This document shows, piece by piece, positions 35,803-45,065 of a DNA stretch of 64,000 bases. Each line of letters begins with the position of its first letter. The first letter of the stretch is position 1. The notes beneath the pieces were generated by a model. The model did no database searches. It worked only from the letters and a program-made list of their open reading frames with translations, and was not told the DNA's origin. The stretch lies in assembly GCA_037576215.1 (NCBI GenBank), contig JBANDB010000003.1, positions 4,588,001 through 4,652,000 of the forward strand, in the 5' to 3' direction. The translations under genes were made by a program, and so were the position numbers. This stretch comes from Armillaria gallica. Its lineage: Eukaryota; Basidiomycota; Agaricomycetes; Agaricales; Physalacriaceae.

Positions 35803-37473
35803 ATGTTCTCGGTCCTAGGGCTCACTCTTCTCCTGCTCTCCTCCTTTGCCCTCGCTGCTGACCTCTATAAAGTACTAGACTGTATGTCCCAGCCTGTCTC
35901 CTGCACCGTGCCTAATAACGCTCTCTATAGTACATAAATCCGCGTCAGACAAGGACATACGGCATGCCTACAAGAAACTTAGCAGGAAGTTCCATCCCGA
36001 CAAGAACAAGGATCCTGATGCGGAGGACAGATTCGTTGAGATAGCTCACGGTGCGTCTCTCGTCTCTGAGCAAGCCTTCCACGTATTCAATGCCCTTTCG
36101 GGATAGCCTACGAAGTCCTTTCGGATCCAACGGTGCGTCTGAGCTTGCTCCGCAGCTCTTGGCAGATCGCTCATGTCCCATAGAAACGTCAAATATATGA
36201 CCGACATGGCGAGGTAATGAAACTCCTCCGTTAAGCCTCTTCGTCGTGTTCATTCTGCTTTAGGAGGGCTTAAAGGCCCATGAAGGAGGCCAGGGTCAAG
36301 CAAATCCATTTGACGTGTTTTCAAGTTTCTTCGGTGGAGGACGTGAGTGACAATCTTAATGTTTCGATGCTTCAGCTCAGATGGACGTGCCTCTTAGATC
36401 CATCAAGTCAAGTACGTCGCGGCCCGACGTCCGTCACCGAATTCGAAGTAGACCTTGCTGATATGTACGTCCATACGATACGAACTTCTGCAGAATGATT
36501 TTAATTGTTTTTTCTACAGGTACACCGGCCAAAGCATAGATGCAAGTGTTATAATCTTCTATCTGACGCGTCGTACTTAATCACGTAATAGTTCATGATC
36601 AAGAAGCGGATATTGTGCGACCACTGTAGAGGATCGGGCGCTGCATCAGACGGCGACATACATACGTGTTCCGGATGTGGGGGTTCGGGTGTCAAACTCG
36701 TCAAGCAGCAGGTGTGCCAAGCTTCGCACCATTCAAAACTGTGACTGACTCCTTGGGCCAGATTTTCCCGGGAATGTTTGCACAGAGCCAGACGTCATGT
36801 AATGAGTGTGGTGGGCGAGGCAGGGTTATTGCACGTAAATGCCCTCATTGCGACGGACATAAAGTCATGGATCACACGGCGCATTATACGCTGGACGTTA
36901 CCCCTGGGATGCCGGAGGGGCATGAGGTTGTATTTGAAGGTGAAGGTGACGAGAGTCCAGATTGGGAAGCGGGAGATGTCGTTTTGAGAGTGAGAAGCCG
37001 AAAGAGCAAAGGTGGCTGGAGGCGGAAGGAGACCAGTCTGTACTGGAGGGAAACCATTGGTATCGATGAGGTTTGATCTAACTTCTGTGGCCATTTTTCA
37101 AGCCGCTGACAGTCCAACAGGCACTCTTAGGCTTTGACCGAAACCTAACTCATTTAGACGGACATATTGTCAGGCTACAGCGAAAGGGTGTGACGCAGCC
37201 AGGTAAGCCGCATTTGGTGTAACTCTTACTTCATCTTTTGACGCGTACTAGGCTTTGTTGAAGTCATCGAGGGAGAAGGCATGCCACGGTTCGAGAACCG
37301 TTATGTTCACGGAGACCTGTTCGTAGAATACAATATGGTCCTACCGAAACAGCTTTCTCCACAGCTTCGGAAAAGTAAGCATCATCGTCATCAGCTGCAG
37401 TTGAGGTTTTCTTACCTGCGTAACAGAATTGACGGAAACATTCGCGTCTGGCTCAGTGCACGATGAATTATAG
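35803..37473 (+). CDS. SCJ1: ER-lumenal DnaJ/Hsp40 co-chaperone with HDEL (Scj1/DNAJB11 type)
   Basis: A cleavable signal peptide (MFSVLGLTLLLLSSFALA) leads into a J domain: DLYKVLD, then across an intron HKSASDKDIRHAYKKLSRKF, HPDKNKD with the HPD triad, AYEVLSDPT and KRQIYDRHGEEG. A Gly/Phe segment (NPFDVFSSFFGG) and a type-I zinc region follow with four CxxC units (CDHCRGSG, CSGCGGSG, CNECGGRG, CPHCDGHK). The substrate-binding domain ends LTETFASGSVHDEL; the final exon is spliced so that HDEL, an ER-retention signal, is terminal. It should stimulate the ER Hsp70 (BiP/Kar2) in folding and degradation. Some inner exon borders are approximate. Confidence 0.9.
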
Positions 37474-37626
37474 AGTGCACTATAGACCTCCATCATTGTA
37501 TTCCTAACGCTACAATTTATTATTATTCATTCCATTCCGGCTGACATCTCCAGCAGCCAAAGCTCGTCAGTGGGCTATCGTCGTCTTTGACGCGATAGAG
37601 GTAAATCACAGAAATAAAGCGGCCTG

Positions 37627-37932
37627 TAGTACCGGTGATACACGCCAGAGTCTCCATCGACGGTAAGAAGTCTCCTCGCCTCGTGCAGATATAGCGCGTT
37701 GTGTTTCTTTCTTCTATCCGTTCAGCGCCCCCGTCAAGTCCAGAGTAAGCACATATATTGCCGGAAGATGGTTTTCGACCTCCCAACACCATCAAATTTG
37801 TAGCCGTATCTCTACCGTCAGATCTGCCCTGATTTTCTTCCGAAGTAGCGGAATGTGTAACAAAATTCTGATAACTAAAATTCAGCCCGGTGCGGAGAAG
37901 ATATCTTCGTCCTTTGGACAGTGTATAAGCAA
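37627..37932 (+). repeat. Degenerate HET-like 3' module, copy 1
   Basis: About 306 bp closely matches 42682-43018, starting TAGTACCGGTGATAC and ending GTGTATAAGCAA. A central block reads PEDGFRPPNTIKFVAVSLPS on the plus strand and matches the C-terminal end of the HET-like protein at 10-12 kb (SEDGFRPPISIKFVAVSLPS). The frame is broken upstream and a stop follows immediately after SLPSDLP, so this is not a working gene. Confidence 0.7.
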
Positions 37933-37983
37933 GGCGTCGAACCCTCTTTGGAAGCACAGGAGCCTTGGAAAGGCCGGGATTGG
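37925..37983 (+). pseudogene. Displaced fragment of mitochondrial ribosomal protein L2
   Basis: Directly at the right edge of the HET-like copy the plus strand reads ISKASNPLWKHRSLGKAG, the highly conserved segment that follows the ATIG block in bL2m proteins. No more L2 sequence follows. The L2 pseudogene at 41.5-42.3 kb stops just before this segment, so the two look like separated parts of one gene or of two copies. Confidence 0.65.
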
Positions 37984-38111
37984 AGGTGGTGTTGGCTTCA
38001 TTCACAACTGCAAAGGTGGAACATTATATTCTGTCATAAGCAGACAAAGCAGGCATAATTTCTAGTACAGATCGGAGGCCTCATTAGCAAGCTAAGAACT
38101 TCGCAGACAGC

Positions 38112-39508
38112 TCATACAATTGTCACATCAGAATCATCATTCAGTCTATCCTCAACTTGGATGTCCTCTCTTAGATTGTCAACTTTCTTCTTATCACAAT
38201 GATCATCCTCCAGCTGGGTCATATAAGTGTTTTCACAGATGCCAGTCTCAACACCAGTATCATCCTGGGTGCTTGTCAACATGCAATATTCATGCAAATT
38301 TCTAAGGGCCTCACTCACCATAGAATCTTGATGTGAATTCTGTCCTCCAGAGCATGTCCTGAAGTGAAGTGAATGTGATATCATGCTTCCCTGCCAAGAG
38401 TCATCTGGGCGGGCATGACCTGCTGCAATGCGGCCAACAAGGAGTGTTGGTGCAACTCCCTATATATGATGTTTGTTAAATGTATAAGACAGGGAAAGAA
38501 TATATAAGCTTACTCTTGCAACTGCAGTCAGCATATTAGTGTACCAATATGCATTGTTACCACAAACATTGAGGACCACAGATAAGATAGAGAATATGGA
38601 ATGAAGAGCTGCTGATTCAATCAGAAGCTCAATCACATGGCGATAAGTTCTAAAGCTGCCTGCATTGTTTCCTGCTCGTGTAACAGTGACAATATGGTAG
38701 ATGATGAGCAAGGTGCACCACACAGTTGTGACAAGGATAGATGATGAATAAAGCACAACCCAGAGAATGCGTGAGTTGGAAAACTGCCAATAAGGAGCAG
38801 TCCAAAGTTTGTACTCAATAATAGTGTTGGACACTGCACAAAGGCCTGAGTAAATCAGCTGATCAAAAGATACAGATGAGCTCACCAATTGCAGTAACAA
38901 GAAAAAGGACAGGAGGCAGAATAATCAGCCACCGTTTTCCACAAACCTTCCAACAACGCCAGATCTACAATTCAGAAGACAGCTTGAACCTGTAATAGAA
39001 ATTCTTAATGGAGTGTCACGTACTATAGTAAAGTCTGCAAGGATAGTACAGACTGTGGTTGTAGCACCAGACCCCAGTGTCTCTACTGCATGAGGAGCAA
39101 TATAAAACAGATGCTTTGTCCAAATACTCTGTCCATGGCTGACAAATATGGAGCTGGTGTATAGCCAATTAAGAGCAAAGTTGGTAGTGGACACCATATA
39201 GAGAAGGGTTATAACAATAACCATGGCCTGTCCAACTGGCTTGAATTTGCTTGTAACTATGTTAATTCAGCTTAGACAAAATAGTAGAGACAATCCACTC
39301 ACAGGCATTCCACAGTGTTACAGCAATGATCCCTGCATACATGCCTAGGTACAGCCATGATTAGATACTCATGTCTGGAAAAACACACAAATGGACCTTG
39401 TAACAGAGCATAGAGGATCTTTGAATTCAATTCACCATCAAGTTCTTGGAATATCAAAGCCCTCTCAGCATTGGTGAGATTTTCAGGAATATTAGTTTGA
39501 ATAGCCAT
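38112..39508 (-). CDS. Agaricomycete 7TM-type membrane protein
   Basis: Exons chain in phase from MAIQTNIPENLTNAERALIF (start 39508) through MYAGIIAVTLWNA, KFKPVGQAMVIVITLLYMVS, ADFTIIWRCWKVCGKRWLII, VWCTLLIIYHIVTV and RTYRHVIELLIESAALHSIF to LLVGRIAAGHARPDDSWQGS and an acidic tail ending at 38112. About seven hydrophobic helices are present. The block FTIIWRCW.V...RW and the ending VGRIAAGHARPDDSW are typical of a large agaricomycete family of unknown, receptor-like function. The coding sequence is visibly richer in A+T than its neighbours and prefers A/T-ending codons. Confidence 0.8.
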
Positions 39509-41476
39509 TGAGGAAGTATGAGCAATGGTAGAAATGATGAGTAGGGGTGTAGTCCTGGGTTCATGAATCCTGAAGATGTAGGCCATCCTTTGTTATATAT
39601 GGTGACACAGCAAAAGCAATGGAGCATTTATTTTTGGAATAATCTTACAGTGTTTCACAATTTTGCACAATACACTGAATAATGATATGGACTCCATGTC
39701 TGGCAAAGGCATGCTAATGACAATCACCTTGATTCGAGTGAGACCTCATTGCGCTAATACTTGTGTCCCAAGCAATCTAAAGGATGGGTAGAGAAGACAA
39801 CTGCGCATGTGCTCATTCATAATCTTAAGTTACCTACAATTGATGCGAGACTTGTGGCTATTCCAGGATAATTTCGCAATCCCGCCATCTAGGAGAATGA
39901 TTGACGGGATTATGGTGCATATTGGCTATAGCACCGAATCAACTCCACTATCAATTGATAGGCATAATACGGAACCAGAAGCATACACTGCCTACCTGAT
40001 GAACTGGAGGAGCAATATATAGCCGCCTCACGCCCAGAAAGAAATCAACTCAAAAGATTCTCCGAACAGCCTCGGTTCCATGGAAACCGATGTCAGAGTG
40101 GAGACTACTATCGCACTCGGATCTATACACTCAAAAGTTGTCGGGACTCGGCTTCTGATGAACAAAGAGGAATAGCATACCAGGCACACCAGTATGAGCT
40201 CGTTCCATCAACACATCCATCTCAGCGATCATTCACTTGTTCCCAGTATCCCAGCAGGGTTCTCTCGCCTAGATCCAAACGTCTACAACGAAGACAAATC
40301 TCGGAGTCGATTCTACGAAGGCCCTCGAAAGCCAAAATGTCGTCGTCATCGGCCATTTCGGAAGGTCCCAGAGGAGAACCTCTATTTATTGAAAAGACTT
40401 TGCCCTGCTACTGTCTTCGAGCTTCCATTACTAGTACCGCGACCTTCGGGTTAGTCGTGAATGCTGAGAAAGCCCGAGAGGCTACTAGTTAGCCGGAAGT
40501 TGGAACCCTATTTAATTCCCTAGATGGCTCAGACCGGTACGGTGAAAGAAAAGTCGCGCCAATGCTGCATGCCAGTGGTGCTAACAGGGATGTTTCGTGA
40601 TGCGCAAGCTTGGCAGATGTATTCAACTGAGAACGGGGTCGCAGTTGAGCTTCATTGTTCAGGACCGTATCGGCGGTGACGGCAAAGGCAATTGAGTCGA
40701 ATCTAAGAATTCCATGGGCGCTTGGACGTCGTTGTTGGTCCGGAGGAACCCAGAAGAGAATCCCAATCTACGAAAGACATTTGGCCATGCTTGACCTCCA
40801 TCATATTCATCGTAAGCCATCTTCATGCATCTCTTTGCTAAGACAAGGACCTTCGTTCAAGTGCTGAAAATGCTCGAGTCCAGAGGCCGCCAATGAGCCG
40901 GAACCAAGTATCAGGGTCATTTTCTGCTCCAATCGAACGGAGAGGACCAGGGAGGTGCCGCCTTGGGGCATGGATATGATATCTGCGTGATAGGTAAGGA
41001 AAGAGTACGAGAGTCATCAAAGTTAAAGGCCAAGAAGTAACGATGACCAATCTCAGTCGGCCTGCCAAAGAATTAACAACCGTTTTGTGCGGGACCGGGG
41101 TAAACACCCGCGCAGGACTTGAATTATGTACGAGTGCTCGTGGAAACGTCCAGGTGAACATCAACCGCCCATTCAAATGCTCTCTACCCAGAGGAAGCCG
41201 AAATACGGCCACCAGTCAATCGTTGTTGTACACCGCATAATTGAACAAGGTGAATACGTAAATATTATCGTACGCTCGCATAGATGTATCAATTTTATCT
41301 AAGAATGGCTTGCGTAGAACGACCAACTGCCGCGGCCTGATCAGGCTGAATACCTCGAAATTTTACGAAAAAGCTGGCCAAGGTAATCAATATCCTTCAG
41401 AATTAGGCGCAAATATGGGCAAATATACGCACCATTCTATCCAACAGAATGCTTCAAGCGCGTTGAATTGACCACA
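39509..41476. other. Accessory-looking stretch without recognisable genes
   Basis: About 2 kb between the 7TM gene and the L2 pseudogene. Frames at 39807-40022 +, 40194-40454 + and 40838-41212 - have no domain I recognise. Two short diverged copies of one sequence occur near 40442-40501 and 40850-40905 (both begin GACCTTCG and end AGCCGGAA). It is likely decayed DNA. Confidence 0.45.
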
Positions 41477-42342
41477 ATGAACGAGATTTTACCTCCTCTA
41501 TCTCGCGCACTTGGGCGTCAGTCTATGTTTGCTTCGACAAGGGCGAGCAATGGTGGCTCCTACGAACGCTGTCGACGGTCACTAGCCCGCCTCTCCATGG
41601 ACTCGGCGTCGCCCGTACGCTCCCGTCGTCGACAAAGACACTGTCGCAGCAAAAAAGAAAGAGAGGGAAGCCTTTGTTCAAACATCTCCATCGCTTTTCA
41701 AGACGTACAAACCCATTACGCCCGGTAATGTCACCTTCGACGACCCGACCTATACGAAGGACAACCCGTACAGGTCGTGATAGGACAGGCCGGATCACCT
41801 GTGGAAGAGGCCACAAACCACGGATACGCCTGCTTGATTCTCGTCGCGAGCAACTGGGTGTACACGATGTAGTCCTTGTCGGATACGACTCCGGCCGTTC
41901 CTCCCATTTTGCACTTTTGAAGAATCGTGACCCCACGGCGGAGGGAAAGGCAAAATGGAGTTATATCCTGGCGAAGGATGGATTGCGTGCCGGGACACCT
42001 TGCAGAGGTCGGAAATTCCGGATGGACTCGTCCCAGGGTTCGACCTCAACGCTCGACAAGAAAAGTCTGAAGGAGCCTCGGAAGAAGAAGTAGCTGCGTA
42101 CGAGTCTTCCCAGTCGCTCTCACTTGGTGTCTTCTGATGACCCTCAAGTTGGGCAATGTTCTTCCCCTGCGACTTATTCCTCCCGGCACCATTATCCATA
42201 ATATCACACTCTCACCTCAAAGCCCTGCCATCCTTGTACGCTCTGCAGGCCATGGCCCATGAAGACTCAGACCAGTGCACCCAAGTTCGGTTACAGAGTG
42301 GTGAAGTGCGCAAGGTTGTGCAAGATTGGCGCGCGACCATCA
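41477..42342 (+). pseudogene. Mitochondrial ribosomal protein bL2m pseudogene
   Basis: Fragments of one L2 protein follow each other in order but in changing frames. They are: SRALGRQSMFASTRASN; SPSLFKTYKPITPG; then, shifted, RHLRRPDLYEGQPVQVV; shifted again, RIRLLDSRREQLGVHDVVLV and DPTAEGKAKWSYILAKDGLR; shifted, SEIPDGLVPGFDLNARQ; shifted, LKLGNVLPLRLIPPGTIIHN and SPAILVRSAG-like text; shifted, TQVRLQSGEVRKVVQDWRAT. At least four or five frame changes without splice borders make it non-functional. The L2 family builds the peptidyl-transferase region of the mitoribosome. An intact copy should exist elsewhere in the genome. Confidence 0.8.
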
Positions 42343-42352
42343 GAAATTTGTC

Positions 42353-42494
42353 CGTGGGTACACATGACAGAAACATCAAACAAAACGTACGGTCGAGCTC
42401 CGATGGGAAACACGGGAGGAACGTCTTCAAAGTGAGCTAATCTTTTGATGCAGGCTGAGGTACGTTTCATCCTATACTTAACCACCAGATACTT
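42353..42494 (+). repeat. Direct repeat, left copy
   Basis: Begins CGTGGGTACACATGAC directly after the end of the L2 pseudogene and ends at CACCAGATACT. It matches 43025-43214 in the same orientation, with three small insertions in the right copy. Shared blocks include CATCAAACAAAAC, GGTCGAGCTCC, CTAATCTTTTGATGCA-like text and GAGGTACGTTTCATCCTATA. Confidence 0.7.
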
Positions 42495-42681
42495 TGAGTC
42501 ACGCTGCCCATTCTGACTGTTACTCAAGCCTCTACCGACTGGTTTACATTCGTTAGCCTTCCGGCATCGTGCCTCTTGAAAGGTTGCTCTGACTCTCGAC
42601 TTCAGCTTGTTTATGTTGCCGGTTGAATGCTGAAATTCCTGAATTTCCGAAAACTCCCAGAAAGCCGTTTCGAACATGCTC

Positions 42682-43018
42682 TAGTACCAGTGATACGACG
42701 CCAGAGTCTCCATCAACGGTCAGAAGTCTCCTCGCCTCGTGCATATATAGTGCGTCATATTTTTTTCTTCTATCCGTTCAGTGCCTCCGCCAAGACTCAA
42801 GTCCAGATTCACCTCCCCGAGTCGGCCGAGTAAACGCCTACCATTGCCGAAAGATGCTTTTCGACCTCCCATCACCATCAAATTTGTAGCCATATCTCTA
42901 CCGTCAGATCTGCCCTGATTTTCTTCCAAAGTACCGGATTGTATAACGAAAGTTTGATAGCCAAGATTCAGCCCGGTGCGGAGAAGATGTTTTCGTCCTT
43001 CGGACAGTGTATGAGCAA
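42682..43018 (+). repeat. Degenerate HET-like 3' module, copy 2
   Basis: Close match to 37627-37932 over its whole length. It includes the block reading PKDAFRPPITIKFVAISLPS on the plus strand and ATTCAGCCCGGTGCGGAG near the right end. It lies between the two copies of the direct repeat. Stops and shifts interrupt the frame, so it is a relic. Confidence 0.7.
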
Positions 43019-43024
43019 CTTGTG

Positions 43025-43214
43025 CGTGGGTACACACGACGGATGTCACTGACATCAAACAAAACTTATGGTCGAGCTCCAATGGAAAACACAGGAAGAA
43101 ATATCACGAGGATCACGCGACCGGGAAGAACGTATTCAAAGTGAGTTAATCTTTTGATGCAAGCTGCAAGCACGCTGAGGTACGTTTCATCCTATACTTA
43201 ATCATCAGATACTT
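43025..43214 (+). repeat. Direct repeat, right copy
   Basis: Second copy of the sequence at 42353-42494. It is about 190 bp because of added segments, the largest about 26 bp near 43105 (ATATCACGAGGATCACG). It directly follows the right edge of HET-like copy 2. Confidence 0.7.
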
Positions 43215-44031
43215 GGCGTTGAGCCGAACCAGATAGTAGACTACTTTAATCAGCCATGTCCGAGATGCCATTCGAGCCAGTTGCTAAGTAACTCTGTGAA
43301 TCGTCGACCCCGAGTCAGCAACAGAATATCCCATATCAGAATCTTCGCTCTCATCCCAAGGTTGGGAAAGTTTGCTGCCTTCCCGCGTTGCGGTTAATGC
43401 TTCCGCCCTCTGCCCGAGAACACCGCAGATACCGTAGGGCAAATTAGTAGCATCAAGTAAGTGTGTGGCTGCTGTTCTACTCTCGACACGACGCTAAGGA
43501 ACATACCATCACTGTGTTAGGTAGCCAAATGACAGCTCACAAAGTGCTTTCTACGCGTTAATGTTCCCAAGCTCGTGTAATTCCTTAGGTCCCACGTCCC
43601 AGACGCATGGTACATCACTCGGTCCGTCGTCAAGGAGGAATGAACAATTACATCCTTCCACCTTCCAGCGGGGTTAGCGGATTCTGACTTGTATACAAAG
43701 TATGATCGCTATGGATACAATTCCATCCCATGCCAAGAGAATTAGAAAGGCCCATCCATTCTCGCCTTTAGTATTTAAGGCGGTGGGAGATAAGCCATGA
43801 TAACAAGCTTCTTCGTTCTACCCCAGTGTCGCTTTCCTTTGGCCTGGTCGCCTTTTAGAAATCTTTTCTTTCGTTCTACCTTCGTTCATTCACATTCTCT
43901 CTTTTTGCCCCGGTCGGCTTTCTGATTGCTCTAGGTAAGTTGACCTTTCATTGCAGAGCGAAATGGCCTTACTCATTGACCACATGTAGGTAGCAGATCA
44001 AATTTTTTCCACCTACTTCGTCGTTGTTACA
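43215..44031. other. Promoter region of the secreted-protein gene
   Basis: No coding frame is supported. The last 260 bp hold a TATA-like element, pyrimidine-rich stretches around 43860-43925 and a probable 5' leader intron (GTAAGT near 43936 to AG near 43989-43993). Confidence 0.5.
43772..43778 (+). promoter_or_regulatory. TATA-like box of the secreted-protein gene
   Basis: TATTTAA lies about 260 bp before the ATG, with CT-rich tracts and a likely leader intron between. This is a layout often seen in strongly expressed fungal genes. Confidence 0.4.
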
Positions 44032-44798
44032 ATGTTCTCTCCCTTCGTTCTTGTTTTGGCTTTGGCCTCTGTTGCCCTTGGCAGTCCCTTGGGACAGCGA
44101 CGTGAGACTCGTAGGTTCCAAACTCCCTTAGCAGTCCCGATACTGATGAAACGTTTCTAGGTCGCGACGATGTCTCGTTGAATAACTGGGGCGGTTTCCA
44201 GTCCTTGAGCGGGTTCGATGACTTCAACGGTGTCGATAACTTCTCTGGGTCTCAGAATTCTCAAGTCGTCGTCGTCCAGCAAGAACAGGTTGTCTGTGAA
44301 GTCCAACAGATTGAAATCGTCCAACAGAAACTAGTCATCCTTCAGGAGATGGCAAGGAGGTAAGCTACGACACATTTGTCTATCATGTCATAGCCTAACA
44401 TTTTCGAACCAGGATCATCACGGAACAGATCTGCGAAGTAGAGGTTCAGACGATCGTCCTTGAACAGTTCTCCGCTAGCATTAGCAGCTTCGGAAGCGAC
44501 GTGTCCCGCCAATCAGGCAAACAGGTTGGATTTGATAGCAACATCTCCAGCAAGATCTCCCAGCTGGTCAACGCAGACGGTTCGCTCAGTACTTCTGACC
44601 TTGGCTTCTCAGGTACTATTCTGTTTTCTTTTGTTCAAACCGAGTGTCTGAACCAGTACACTAGGCCATGATGTAGGCAGTAATACAGTGGTGCCGGCAG
44701 GATCGAACTGGAACGACAGTACTTCGCCGGCTTCCGTGCAGAGTGCTTTAGCGGCAGCACAGAAAGCCGCGGGCTTTGTAACTCTTCCCACTCAGTGA
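44032..44798 (+). CDS. Small secreted protein, Gln/Val-rich helical
   Basis: Exons 44032..44101, 44161..44359, 44413..44612 and 44665..44798 join in phase to exactly 200 residues. A signal peptide (MFSPFVLVLALASVALGS) is followed by a possible basic processing site (QRRE). The central part (SQVVVVQQEQVVCEVQQIEI, IITEQICEVEVQTIVLEQF) is strongly heptad-like, with only two Cys that could form one disulfide. The C-terminus is Ser/Ala rich and ends FVTLPTQ. I know no function; proteins of this form are widespread secreted products of mushrooms. Confidence 0.8.
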
Positions 44799-45065
44799 GC
44801 GGAGCATTAGGATAGGATAGGACAGGTTAGCGGCCTGTGGAGTCTGGATAAGACTTGTTATATATTTTCTCACATCATGATATTGGACGTTGCCTTGTTG
44901 GGCTATTCGTGGACATTTCACTCTTGGGTCCAGTATGTACTCGTGTAATGTTTCCCTTTTCCAATGGAACACAGTAGACACGGTCAAAGGTCGGGTTAGC
45001 GACTACACATTGAGTTGAGGTGATACAGTACATGCTTGAGATACAGTGATGATTGATGGTATGAT

